DNA of 12,638 nucleotides from JAJFFW01 sp039187035 (lineage in GTDB: Bacteria > Pseudomonadota > Alphaproteobacteria > Caulobacterales > Parvularculaceae). The stretch is from NCBI GenBank assembly GCA_039187035.1, contig JBCCZS010000085.1, positions 1 to 12,638 on the forward strand. The letters are read 5' to 3'. This document shows positions 1-7,702 of this stretch, one piece after another (positions within the stretch are counted from its first letter, which is position 1; every line of letters starts with the position of its first letter). The notes under the pieces were generated by a model, which was not told where the DNA came from, did no database searches, and was given only the letters and a program-made list of their open reading frames with translations. Position numbers and translations under genes: made by a program.

Positions 1-2
1 AC

Positions 3-104
3 CTCAAAATCGGCCTGAATGATGACAGAGAGCGTCTCTACAAACGTATCGATGCGCGTGTACTTCAAATGCTAGAGGATGGCCTGGAAGAAGAAGTTAA
101 AGCT
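3..104 (+). pseudogene. miaA: MiaA (tRNA dimethylallyltransferase) fragment, cut off by a sequence join
   Basis: Frame 3 reads through the window's left edge. It contains IGLNDDRERLYKRIDARV followed by QMLEDGLEEEVKA. This matches the well-conserved MiaA stretch with the pattern IGL-x3-RE-x-LY-x-RI-x2-RV-x2-M-x2-GL-x-EV. MiaA transfers a dimethylallyl group to A37 of tRNAs that read codons beginning with U. Only about 34 residues from the C-terminal half are present. After about position 104 the frame continues as meaningless sequence antisense to the TonB receptor, so the MiaA match ends there. By hand count the first 80 bases are 37/80 G+C, much lower than the rest of the window, so this piece probably belongs to a different genome or replicon. 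Whether it is a gene remnant or an assembly artefact cannot be decided here. Confidence 0.75.
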
Positions 105-2906
105 CGTCTCGTAGTCCTTGATGAACTCCTGACCGAAGCGCGCCGCCATCGTGACGTTGTGGTTGTTCACGAACTGCGTCGGGGCGAGAACCGGCTGGTT
201 GATCTCCGCAACCGCAAGTTCCTCAAAGTTCGACGTCGCTTGCGAACTCGTCGTCGGGCTGACGTCCTTCGCCGAGGTGAAGGCGTAACCCATAGTCAGG
301 TCGAACCGGCTCGGCACGCCGAAGAGCGGCGAGTCGTATTCCCAGCCTTTATTGAAGATCGCCGAGAACGACGTCGATCCGCCCTGCTCGCCGCGACCGC
401 GCACGTTCGTTAGGAGGATGTCCTGGTTGCCGGTGCGCGACACGCACGCGTCGGTGACGTTGTTGAAGCGGGGATTGTCCGGCTGGCCGTTGAAGGTGGC
501 GTTACAGCCGGCGTTCAACGGGTCGATCGATTCGAAAATGCTCCGACCGTCCGGGGCCGTGCCGACCGGCGACAAGGCGATGTCGAGGAAGACCGGCGCG
601 TTGCGGCGACGCGTGTGGATCACGTCGAGGTCGACCCGCCAATCGTCGAAGAAGCCGCCTGCGGCGCCGCCGAAATCGGTGAAGTGCGTCAGGCCGAAGC
701 TGCCGCGAACGACCGACGGGATCTCAAAGTTCGGATCGATCGCGTCGACGCGACCGAGGCCTTGGCTCGCCTGCGATTGCTGTTCGTCGAGCACGCACTG
801 CGGGATACCGGTGAAGCCGTTTGCGTCGACGACGGTGAGCTGTTCCGGCGGACAATCGATGCGCGAGGTGCGCACGTCCGCGAGGCCGCCGCCGAAGTTC
901 GAGAACGTGTTGGAGAACCAAACCGTCGGATCGGAGCCTGAAAAGATCCCGGCGCCGCCGCGGAACGTCGTGGTCCCGAAGAGCGTGTCGCCCGCGTCAT
1001 AGTTGAACGCGAAGCGCGGCAGAATGACGTCGAGATTGCCGAACTCGAAGGAGTTCGAGAAGCCGTAGCGATCAACGAACGCTTGGTTTTCGCGCGGCAC
1101 GTCGCCGGAAGCGTACCAGTCGTATCGCAGGCCGAGCGTCAGGGTCAGGGCCTCGGTGAATTGCCATTCGTCTTGGATGTAGAGCGTGTGGATCGAGCGC
1201 GAGAAGTTCGCGGCGGCGTCGTTGATGTCGCCCGAGAAAGAGCCGTTGGCGCGAACGGACGACGCAACGCCCGCGCGCAAGTCGTCCACCGAGTTGAAGA
1301 CGAATTCGCCGGTGGCGCGTGCGGCGAAGAGGTTGAAGACGTCGAGCTGGTTCAACTCGTAGCCCGCCGTCCACGTGTGAGCGCCCGCGACATAGTCGAT
1401 CTTGGCGCGGATCTGATCCGTTTGCGTGCGCAGATCGTTCGCGGAGCGGAAAATGCCCGGCCCGTTTTGAATAACGCCGTTATCGTCGTCTTCGACGCCA
1501 AAGGACAGATCATTGATCAAGAACGTCGGGATCGGGTTGGCGCTTTGCGCCTCGCCGCCGCCGACGGGGCCTTGAAGGTCTTGGTTGTCAAACCGCGAGA
1601 TACGAATCTCGGACGACAGATTGTCCGTCCACTGTGAGAAGAGACGCGCGGAGTACTGTTCGGCTTCGGTGCCTTCGATCTCGAACGTATTGCCGAAAAT
1701 GAACTCGGCGCCGCCGTCCGGTTCGGTGTTGCTCTCGCGAACCCGCAGATAGGTCGATTCAAGACGGTGATTGTCGTTGATCTGCCAGTCGATGCGGCCG
1801 AAAATCCGGCGCGAGTCTTCAGGCAGGACCGTGGCGATGCCGCCGGAATCAAAGCCGTAAACGTCGCGGAGAATGTCGCTGACTTCGTTGATCTGCGCCG
1901 TCGTCAACGTACCGACCGGATTGGCGAAATTGCCGTCGATCGGGCCGTTGTTGACGATGTCGCCGCCGTCTTTGACCTCTTCATACGATACGTAGAAGAA
2001 CAATTTGTCTTTGATGATCGGACCGCCGACCGAGGCGCCCCAGTTCCAGTCGCGGAACTCGTCGCCGCCGACATTGCGGCCTTCGAGCGTTTGTCCCGTC
2101 AGTCCGGACGAGTTGAAGACGCCGAACGCCGAGCCGTGAAATTCGTTCGTGCCCGACTGCGTGACGACGTTGACGTTACAACCCGTGAATTGGCCGTACT
2201 CGACGTCGAACGGCGAGAACTCGACCGCGGTTTCACGAATGGAATCAAACGGCAGCGGGAACGAGTTCCGCGCCGGGAAGCCGGACGCGTTCAGACCGAA
2301 CGGGTCGTTCGCCTGGATGCCGTCGATCGTCAGCGAGTTGAAGCGGTTGTTGCCGCCGACGCATGAAATGTTGTCGTCGTTCGTGCCGTCGATGACGACG
2401 CGCGGGTCAATCCGAATGACGTCGCGAATGTCGCGAGAAATGGACGGCAGGGCCTGGATCGTGTCCAAGCCGAACGTGGAGTTGGGGCCGATCGCGACTT
2501 GCGCGACATTCCGGCGGGTAGCGGTGACGACGATCTCGTCGGCTACGGCGCCGGCGGAAACGCTTTCAAGGTCGATGTTCAAAACGCTCGCCGCCCCGAT
2601 CGACGCGATAATGCCGTCGATCCGCTGGCCGCGGTAGGACGGCGCCGCGATCGACACCGTGTACGGACCGCCGGACTGAAGGTTGCGCGCCGAAAAGGCG
2701 CCCGTCGCGCCGGTCGTGATCGTGCGCGCGGCGCCCGTCCGCGTGTCGACCACGGTCACCTCGGCGCCGGAAACGGGCGCGCCGGCTTCGTCGCTGACGA
2801 CGCCGCGAATTTCTGCGGTGATTTGTTGGGCGTAAGCGTACGGCGCCGTCGCCGCCGCAATCGATGCGACCGCGGCGCTCGCGGTCAGTAATCTGAGCAT
2901 TTTCAT
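72..2906 (-). CDS. Oar-like TonB-dependent outer-membrane receptor, C-terminus missing
   Basis: This is an outer-membrane receptor for TonB-driven uptake of an unknown substrate. Residues 1-26 are a signal peptide ending AYA before QQ. Residues about 28-113 form a carboxypeptidase-regulatory-like beta-sandwich (GVVSDEAGAPVSGAEVTVVD). The plug follows from DEIVVTATRR at 123-132 to about 260, and the rest is barrel. Cysteines 182 and 243 in the plug, and two further close pairs in barrel loops, could form disulfides. The ATG at 2904-2906 is preceded by GGGGACC as a weak ribosome binding site. The visible 944 residues end FFFQAIL. In this family the matching strand is normally followed by an SGRP-type motif, further strands and a C-terminal aromatic residue. 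The protein is therefore truncated at the junction near position 81, and the last two residues come from the foreign side. Lone Oar-like receptors are usually about 1000 residues or more. Confidence 0.88.
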   Translation of the reverse strand: MKMLRLLTASAAVASIAAATAPYAYAQQITAEIRGVVSDEAGAPVSGAEVTVVDTRTGAARTITTGATGAFSARNLQSGGPYTVSIAAPSYRGQRIDGIIASIGAASVLNIDLESVSAGAVADEIVVTATRRNVAQVAIGPNSTFGLDTIQALPSISRDIRDVIRIDPRVVIDGTNDDNISCVGGNNRFNSLTIDGIQANDPFGLNASGFPARNSFPLPFDSIRETAVEFSPFDVEYGQFTGCNVNVVTQSGTNEFHGSAFGVFNSSGLTGQTLEGRNVGGDEFRDWNWGASVGGPIIKDKLFFYVSYEEVKDGGDIVNNGPIDGNFANPVGTLTTAQINEVSDILRDVYGFDSGGIATVLPEDSRRIFGRIDWQINDNHRLESTYLRVRESNTEPDGGAEFIFGNTFEIEGTEAEQYSARLFSQWTDNLSSEIRISRFDNQDLQGPVGGGEAQSANPIPTFLINDLSFGVEDDDNGVIQNGPGIFRSANDLRTQTDQIRAKIDYVAGAHTWTAGYELNQLDVFNLFAARATGEFVFNSVDDLRAGVASSVRANGSFSGDINDAAANFSRSIHTLYIQDEWQFTEALTLTLGLRYDWYASGDVPRENQAFVDRYGFSNSFEFGNLDVILPRFAFNYDAGDTLFGTTTFRGGAGIFSGSDPTVWFSNTFSNFGGGLADVRTSRIDCPPEQLTVVDANGFTGIPQCVLDEQQSQASQGLGRVDAIDPNFEIPSVVRGSFGLTHFTDFGGAAGGFFDDWRVDLDVIHTRRRNAPVFLDIALSPVGTAPDGRSIFESIDPLNAGCNATFNGQPDNPRFNNVTDACVSRTGNQDILLTNVRGRGEQGGSTSFSAIFNKGWEYDSPLFGVPSRFDLTMGYAFTSAKDVSPTTSSQATSNFEELAVAEINQPVLAPTQFVNNHNVTMAARFGQEFIKDYETSFNFFFQAIL
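81..104. other. Chimeric junction with shared micro-homology
   Basis: These 24 bases make good protein sense on both strands. The + strand gives GLEEEVKA, the end of the MiaA match. The minus strand gives SFNFFFQA, an ordinary beta-strand of an Oar-like outer-membrane receptor. Left of 81 only MiaA makes sense: the receptor frame meets a TAG at 72-74. Right of 104 only the receptor makes sense. A short shared stretch at such a switch is typical of a de Bruijn-graph mis-join or a micro-homology recombination. The exact edges are judged by eye. Confidence 0.6.
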
Positions 2907-2930
2907 TGAAGGTCCCCGGATTTCGACTGC

Positions 2931-2945
2931 CGCGAAAATTTCGCG
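2931..2945 (-). promoter_or_regulatory. 15-base dyad in the receptor 5' leader
   Basis: The + strand reads CGCGAAAATTTCGCG, two perfect 7-base arms around one central base. It lies 25-39 bases upstream of the receptor start codon. It could be a repressor operator or a small leader hairpin that affects translation. No known regulator can be named from it, and a chance palindrome is possible. Confidence 0.3.
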
Positions 2946-3119
2946 CAGCGTTCACCCGGTAATCTTGCAGTGCAACATTACGTTGACCGTTTTGTTTCAG
3001 TTTGAAGACGAAACGGCTTCAGTTCCGTGACGGCCTGTTGTTGCAGATTTTACTCAGATGACTGAATGTAGAGCCCTAGAATAAACGCTTAGAAATTTGA
3101 ATTTTCGGGAATATCTATA

Positions 3120-3140
3120 TCGCGCCTTATCATCGCGCGA
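3120..3140 (-). terminator. argS: Weak hairpin downstream of argS
   Basis: A 6-base stem (TCGCGC with GCGCGA) and a 9-base loop lie 37 bases past the argS stop in the direction of transcription. The following sequence is AT-rich (TATAGATATT) but has no real T run. It may be a weak terminator or incidental. Confidence 0.22.
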
Positions 3141-3177
3141 AGCTGTTCCGAATGTGCCGGCCACGGATAAATGCGTA

Positions 3178-4944
3178 CTACATGCGCTCAGGACGTGCTA
3201 TGCCGAGCAAATCGAGACAATGGTCCAATTGACGGCCGGCCGTCTGCGTCAAGGCAAGCCGCGCGCGCCGGCGCGGCTCGTCGGCCTCGTCGACAATGCG
3301 GTCTGCGGCATAGAATTTCGAGAAGGCTTGGGCGAGCGTATACGCATGGTCGCACAGATGGTGCGGCGCGCGTTTCGCGTGGGCTTGGCGCATCGCCTCG
3401 GGATAGGCCAGCAAAACCAAAGCGAGGTCGCGTTCAGCGGGCGTCGCAACGGATAAGTCGGCGACGTCGTGGGTCGCGCCGCGCGCATCCGCCTTTCGCA
3501 AAACCGAGCGAACCCGCACGCCGGCATAGAGGAGATAGGGGCCGGTCTTGCCTTCAAAGGCGAGGAAGCGGTCGAGATCGAACACGTAATCGGTCGTCCG
3601 CTGGTTGGAGAGGTCGGCGAATTTCAACGCGGCGACGCCGACGGCGCGTGCGGTCGCGGCGCGCGCATCGGCGTCGAGATCGGCGGCGAGGCCGTTTTGC
3701 GCCAGGCGCTCGTCGGCCCGGGCGGTGACGAGATCGATAAGGTCGCGCAATTTCAGAACGCCGCCCTCGCGCGTCTTGAAGGGTTTGCCGTCCGTTCCCT
3801 GCATCGTCCCGAAGCCGAGATGCTCAAGGCGGTCTTCGGCGCAATAGCCGGCGGCGGCCGCCACGCGGAACACTTGCTCGAAATGCAAGGCCTGGCGGTT
3901 GTCGACGACGTACAGCATGCGGTCCGGCGCGATCGTCCGTGACCGGTCGACGATCGTCGCGACGTCGGTCGCGTGGTACCCGACGGCCCCTTCCGAATTC
4001 ACGATCATCGCCGGCGGGACGTCTTTTTTGTCGCCGTCGCGCGCGACGCGGACGATCTGCGCGCCGTCGGAAACCTCGAGCAAGCCTTTCGTTTGCAAAT
4101 CCTCAAGAAGGTCCGCAATGAGCGGATCGGCGTCGGACTCGCCTTTCCACAAATCGAAAGAAACACCGAGATCGTCGTAATTCGCGCGCATCGACGCGAC
4201 CGACAGATCGACGAATCCGCGCCAGAGCGCGCGATAACCGGCATGACCGTCCTGCAGCGCTTTCGTCGCCTTGCGCGCGCGGTCGGCCCGGTCGGGGTCG
4301 GCTTTGCAGGCGGCCGACGCGGCCGGATAAAGCTCTTCAAGTTCGGACAACGTAACCGGCGGCTCGTCCGGGAACGGGCCCGCCGGCGGCGACGCGAAGT
4401 AGGGCAAATCGGGCCGGCGCAGTTCGAGTTCGGAGATGAGCTGGCCCATTTGCAGGCCCCAATCGCCGAGATGAACGTCCGCGACGACGGCGTCGCCCGC
4501 GGCGCGGAACAGGCGCTTTAGCGCCTCGCCGATTATCGCCGATCGCAGATGGCCCACATGGAGCGGTTTGGCGACGTTCGGCCCGCCATAGTCCATGACG
4601 ACGCTCTCGGGCGACGCGGACCGCCAGGCGCCGACGTCCGCCTGGCCGGCGAGCGCGCGCAATCGATCCGATAGCGCCGCGTCGGTCACGGTCAGGTTCA
4701 AAAACCCCGGGCCGGCGAGCCCGACGTCGGCGAAGAGGTCGAGCGCCGCCAGTCGTTTGGCGACGGCCTCGCCGATGGCGCGGGGGTTCGTCTTTTGTTG
4801 TTTGGCCGCCGCGAGCGCCCCGTTGCACTGAAATTGCGCGAGGTCCGGACGGTCCGACGGGCGAACGGCGCCGAACGCCGCATCGAGCCCCTCGGCGGCG
4901 AACGCCTCGCCGACGACGGCCGACAGCGCGTCGAGCAGCGTCAC
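3178..4944 (-). CDS. argS: Arginyl-tRNA synthetase
   Basis: This cytoplasmic class Ia synthetase charges tRNA-Arg with arginine using ATP. The 588 residues fit the family length. The N-terminal ArgS-specific domain (about 1-85) contains the AQFQCNGALAAAKQ stretch that contacts tRNA. The catalytic domain opens with DYGGPNVAKPLHVGHLRS, where HVGH at 129-132 is the HIGH signature. A degenerate KMSK region reads DGKPFKTREGG, normal for many ArgS proteins. The C-terminal helical anticodon-binding (DALR) domain ends in the characteristic PERM. The start is the GTG at 4942-4944, whose frame gives the family N-terminus. It overlaps the stop of the upstream lipoprotein gene by four bases (GTGA), so translation is probably coupled. 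A much longer open frame extends upstream, but it is antisense-free noise in the lipoprotein gene's other frame. Confidence 0.96.
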   Translation of the reverse strand: MTLLDALSAVVGEAFAAEGLDAAFGAVRPSDRPDLAQFQCNGALAAAKQQKTNPRAIGEAVAKRLAALDLFADVGLAGPGFLNLTVTDAALSDRLRALAGQADVGAWRSASPESVVMDYGGPNVAKPLHVGHLRSAIIGEALKRLFRAAGDAVVADVHLGDWGLQMGQLISELELRRPDLPYFASPPAGPFPDEPPVTLSELEELYPAASAACKADPDRADRARKATKALQDGHAGYRALWRGFVDLSVASMRANYDDLGVSFDLWKGESDADPLIADLLEDLQTKGLLEVSDGAQIVRVARDGDKKDVPPAMIVNSEGAVGYHATDVATIVDRSRTIAPDRMLYVVDNRQALHFEQVFRVAAAAGYCAEDRLEHLGFGTMQGTDGKPFKTREGGVLKLRDLIDLVTARADERLAQNGLAADLDADARAATARAVGVAALKFADLSNQRTTDYVFDLDRFLAFEGKTGPYLLYAGVRVRSVLRKADARGATHDVADLSVATPAERDLALVLLAYPEAMRQAHAKRAPHHLCDHAYTLAQAFSKFYAADRIVDEADEPRRRARLALTQTAGRQLDHCLDLLGIARPERM

Positions 4945-5519
4945 GGCTTGAGGTCGGGGAATTTCAGGCTTCGGCCGGAGCGGTTGTAGCGCGCCTGGTC
5001 GGGCGTCAGGACGAGGCCGACGACGACCTCGAAGTTCGTCCCCGCCGTCGTCGCCTTGGCCCGCGGAATGACGAGTTCGTCGATACGCTCCGACAGGACG
5101 CGGACGTTCTTTTTGTCGCTGAACGAGACCGGCACGGTGAACACCGCTTTTTCGATCACTTCGAGGTCTCTCCGCGTCACCGCCACGAAATATGAAAACT
5201 CTTTGTTCTTCTCCTCGCCGTCCGGTCCGCGCCCGAACGCAAGGCCGACGTCGAGGGTCGCCTGGATCGGCTTGTCGGCGAAGTACCGACACACGAGCGC
5301 CACGTCCGTCACTTCGCCGGAATACTTGACCGTTTGCAGGCTCGGCGCGGCGGGGTCCGCGAATTCCACGAGGCGGGCGGCGTCTTTCAAAACGACCGCG
5401 TTGGGGCACGGGGCCGGGTTGCGCTCGCGCGCGGCGCGTTGTTCGGCGGTCGTCGAACACGCCGCCGACATTGCGAGCGCTGCGGCGATAAGCGCCCTGA
5501 AGAACCGTTCGTTCAGCAT
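4941..5519 (-). CDS. Putative periplasmic lipoprotein co-transcribed with argS
   Basis: This is a 192-residue protein with a short basic N-terminus, a hydrophobic run (ALIAAALAM) and an SAAC lipobox placing the lipidated cysteine at residue 21. It is likely anchored to a membrane in the periplasm. C38 and C77 could pair. The mature part alternates in a beta-rich pattern (VALVCRYF, ATLDVGLAFG, FSYFVAVT, AVFTVPVSF, FEVVVGLVLT) and ends with PDQARYNR near the C-terminus. It resembles conserved but unnamed alphaproteobacterial lipoproteins; that is recollection, not a search result. An in-frame TAG twelve bases upstream fixes the ATG at 5517-5519. The bases before it (GGGCCTCCTC) contain no good Shine-Dalgarno sequence. 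Its stop overlaps the argS start, so they form a two-gene unit. The function is unknown. Confidence 0.82.
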   Translation of the reverse strand: MLNERFFRALIAAALAMSAACSTTAEQRAARERNPAPCPNAVVLKDAARLVEFADPAAPSLQTVKYSGEVTDVALVCRYFADKPIQATLDVGLAFGRGPDGEEKNKEFSYFVAVTRRDLEVIEKAVFTVPVSFSDKKNVRVLSERIDELVIPRAKATTAGTNFEVVVGLVLTPDQARYNRSGRSLKFPDLKP

Positions 5520-5771
5520 GAGGAGGCCCTATATGAAGTGCGCGGCCGCAGGCGTCGGGGCGGCGGCGGACGACGCGCTGTCGGGCGGTCGCCGAAGCGT
5601 CATAGTCTCGCCCCGCCGGCCGTGCAACTCGCAGCGCCGGGACGCGCCGACGGGACGACGAACAGGACTATAGACGGTGCGGATGACCGATCGAACCCAT
5701 GGGCGGATGACTTGGAGGCCTGTTCCGACAAGATGACTTTACGCCCGGGCGCCGCGCCGCCGACGGAACCG

Positions 5772-6698
5772 ATGACCGCCATTTTGGCCGCCCCGCGCGG
5801 CTTTTGCGCTGGCGTGTCCCGCGCTATCGAAGCCGTCGAGACGGCGCTGCGCGAGTTCGGCCCGCCAGTCTACGTTCGCCACGAAATCGTCCACAACCGC
5901 CACGTCGTCGACCGCCTGCGCGCGATGGGCGCCGTTTTCGTCGACGAGGTCGCCGACGCGCGGCCCGATCGGCCGCTTGTCTTTTCGGCGCACGGCTCGC
6001 CCGCCCGCGCCCACGGCGAAGCGCGCGCCCGCGGCGTGACCCTAATCGACGCGGCCTGCCCGCTCGTCCTGAAAGTTCACGCCCAGGTGCGGCGGTTCGT
6101 TCGCGAGGGCCGCCACGTCGTCGTCGTCGGCCATGCCGACCATGTCGAAGTCGACGGCGTCGTCGGCCAGGCAGAGGCGCACAATTTTACGCTCGTCGAA
6201 ACGGTCGCGGACGCCGAAACCGTCGCCTTGCCGGCCGGCCCCCTCGCCTACGTCACCCAAACGACGCTCTCGGTCGACGACGCGCAGGCCGTTATCGAGC
6301 GGCTCAAAGCGCGCCGGCCCGACATTCTCGCCCCGCGCAGCGAGGACATTTGCTACGCGACGTCGAACCGGCAAGACGCCGTGAAAGCGGTCGCCGCCCG
6401 CGCGCCGACGGTGCTCGTCGTCGGCTCGCCGACGTCGTCAAATTCGCGTCGCCTCGTCGAGGTCGCGCTCCAGTCGGGGGCGCGCGAGGCGCGCCTTGTG
6501 GACGACCCGGACGCGTTCGACCCGGACGCGCTTGCGGGGCGCGCGTCGGTCGGCGTCACGGCCGGCGCGTCGAGCCCTGAAGATCTTGTCGAGGCGCTTC
6601 TGGCCCGGCTCGCCGGACGCTTCGCGTTGAGCGTTGAAACGGTCGAAACGGCGCGCGAAGATGTGGTCTTTAAACCGCCGCCCGTCCGCGCGCCCTAG
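5772..6698 (+). CDS. ispH: 4-hydroxy-3-methylbut-2-enyl diphosphate reductase
   Basis: This is the last enzyme of the MEP isoprenoid pathway. It reduces HMBPP to isopentenyl and dimethylallyl diphosphate at a 4Fe-4S cluster in the cytoplasm. All expected residues are present: cluster cysteines C12 (GFCAGV), C96 (DAACPL) and C194 (DICYAT); substrate residues H41 (VRHEIVHN), H124 and E126 (GHADHVEVDG) and T165 (TQTTLS); and the SSNS and AGASSPE loops. The 308 residues match the family. The ATG at 5772 gives the usual N-terminus (MTAILAAPRGFCAG). An in-frame ATG at 5733, with GGAGG at 5714-5718, would add 13 unusual residues. The gene is divergent from the lipoprotein gene across about 250 bases. 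The only promoter-like piece I see there is TATAGA at 5669-5674, without a clear -35. It is first in a run with thrB and rnhA. Confidence 0.96.
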   Translation: MTAILAAPRGFCAGVSRAIEAVETALREFGPPVYVRHEIVHNRHVVDRLRAMGAVFVDEVADARPDRPLVFSAHGSPARAHGEARARGVTLIDAACPLVLKVHAQVRRFVREGRHVVVVGHADHVEVDGVVGQAEAHNFTLVETVADAETVALPAGPLAYVTQTTLSVDDAQAVIERLKARRPDILAPRSEDICYATSNRQDAVKAVAARAPTVLVVGSPTSSNSRRLVEVALQSGAREARLVDDPDAFDPDALAGRASVGVTAGASSPEDLVEALLARLAGRFALSVETVETAREDVVFKPPPVRAP

Positions 6699-6736
6699 CG
6701 CGCCCGGCCGGGCCAACGCCCGCGAGCGCCAGCGCC

Positions 6737-7690
6737 TTGGCCGTTTACACGACCGTCCCCGCAGACGCGCTCGCCGCGTTCCTCGCAGACTACGATCTCG
6801 GCGCGCTCGTCCGGCATGACGGCGTCGCGCAGGGCGTTGAAAACACCAATTACATCGTCGAGACGGCGCGCCGTCGCTTCATCCTGACGCTCTTCGAAAA
6901 GCGCGTGGATCCGGCCGATTTGCCGTTTTTCGTCGCGTTCATGGCGCATGTGGCGGCGGCGGGGATCGCCGCGCCGGAACCGATCGCGGACCGGCGGGGG
7001 CGTGCCTTGAAAACCCTGTGCGACCGCCCGGCGCTTGCAACGACGTTTCTGAACGGCGCCGGCGTTGCGGGGACGCCGAGCCCGCATGAGGCCCGCGCGG
7101 TCGGGGCCGTCAGCGCCCGCCTTCACCGCGCCGCGGAGACGTTTGCGCGGTCACGGGAAAACGCCCTCGGCCCGGCCGGCTGGGCGCGCCTGGCGGCCGC
7201 GTGCGGCGCCGACGCCGAAACTTGCGCGCCCGGCCTTGCACGCCTCATCGCGGACGAGCTCGCCGCCGTGCGCGGCGCGTGGCCGACGGGCTTGCCGCGC
7301 GGGGTCGTCCACGCCGATCTCTTCCCCGACAACGTCTTCTTCGACGGCGAGGCGTGCACCGGCGTTATCGACTTTTATTTTTCGTGTACCGACTTTTTCG
7401 CCTACGACCTCGCGATCACGTTGAACGCCTGGTGCGGCGAAGGCGGTTGGAGCGCCGAGCGCGCCCGCGCCTTGATGGACGGCTATGAAGCCGTTCGCCC
7501 GCTCGCGCCCGACGAGCGCGCGGCGTTGCCGGTGCTGTTGCGCGGCGCGGCGCTGCGCTTTTTGTTGACGCGGGCCTACGACTGGCTGCACCGAACCGAC
7601 GGCGCGACGTTGACCGTCAAAGACCCGCTCGTCTATCGCGATCTTCTCGACTTTCTGAGGCGGGGCGCGCCGCCCGGCCTGCAAGGCTAA
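6737..7690 (+). CDS. thrB: Homoserine kinase, aminoglycoside-phosphotransferase type
   Basis: This enzyme phosphorylates homoserine to O-phosphohomoserine, the penultimate step of threonine synthesis. The 317-residue protein has the kinase-like APH fold and is not a GHMP kinase. It has VENTNYIVET near residue 35 in the nucleotide-binding lobe, the catalytic loop HADLFPDN at 192-199, and the metal-binding IDF at 211-213 followed by FAYDLAI. The start is TTG at 6737. This frame gives the family N-terminus (MAVYT...LAAFLADYDLG), and no ATG would preserve it. The ribosome binding site is weak, so expression may depend on coupling with ispH, which ends 38 bases upstream. rnhA begins 12 bases downstream. 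The ispH-thrB-rnhA order is, to my knowledge, common in alphaproteobacteria. Confidence 0.95.
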   Translation: MAVYTTVPADALAAFLADYDLGALVRHDGVAQGVENTNYIVETARRRFILTLFEKRVDPADLPFFVAFMAHVAAAGIAAPEPIADRRGRALKTLCDRPALATTFLNGAGVAGTPSPHEARAVGAVSARLHRAAETFARSRENALGPAGWARLAAACGADAETCAPGLARLIADELAAVRGAWPTGLPRGVVHADLFPDNVFFDGEACTGVIDFYFSCTDFFAYDLAITLNAWCGEGGWSAERARALMDGYEAVRPLAPDERAALPVLLRGAALRFLLTRAYDWLHRTDGATLTVKDPLVYRDLLDFLRRGAPPGLQG

Positions 7691-7702
7691 AGGAACGCTA
7701 CC

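Larger units (their letters stand above)
2907..3177. other. Gene-free spacer between argS and the receptor gene
   Basis: This 271-base stretch is markedly more AT-rich than its surroundings. It must hold the argS 3' end signal and the receptor promoter, because both genes are on the minus strand. I see no convincing small gene. A leftward + strand TTG frame from 3097 runs antisense into argS and has no family resemblance. No clear -35/-10 pair could be fixed. The only structured elements are the dyad at 2931-2945 and a weak hairpin at 3120-3140. Confidence 0.6.

Noticed and set aside
3097..3456. 119-codon + strand frame across the argS 3' end
   Set aside because: Most of it is antisense to argS, it starts with TTG, and it has no resemblance to any family I know.
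4945..5460. Upstream extension of the argS frame to a 760-residue product
   Set aside because: The extension is Arg/Pro-rich out-of-frame reading of the lipoprotein gene. The ArgS N-terminus is complete from the GTG at 4942-4944.
5533..5673. 46-codon + strand frame preceded by AGGAGG at 5521-5526
   Set aside because: The ribosome-binding-like sequence is attractive, but the protein is low-complexity Arg/Ala-rich with no recognisable pattern. It lies in the divergent spacer.
5334..5771. Long N-terminal extension of the ispH frame
   Set aside because: It is antisense to the lipoprotein gene and has no family counterpart. IspH proteins begin about ten residues before the first cluster cysteine, which fits the ATG at 5772.
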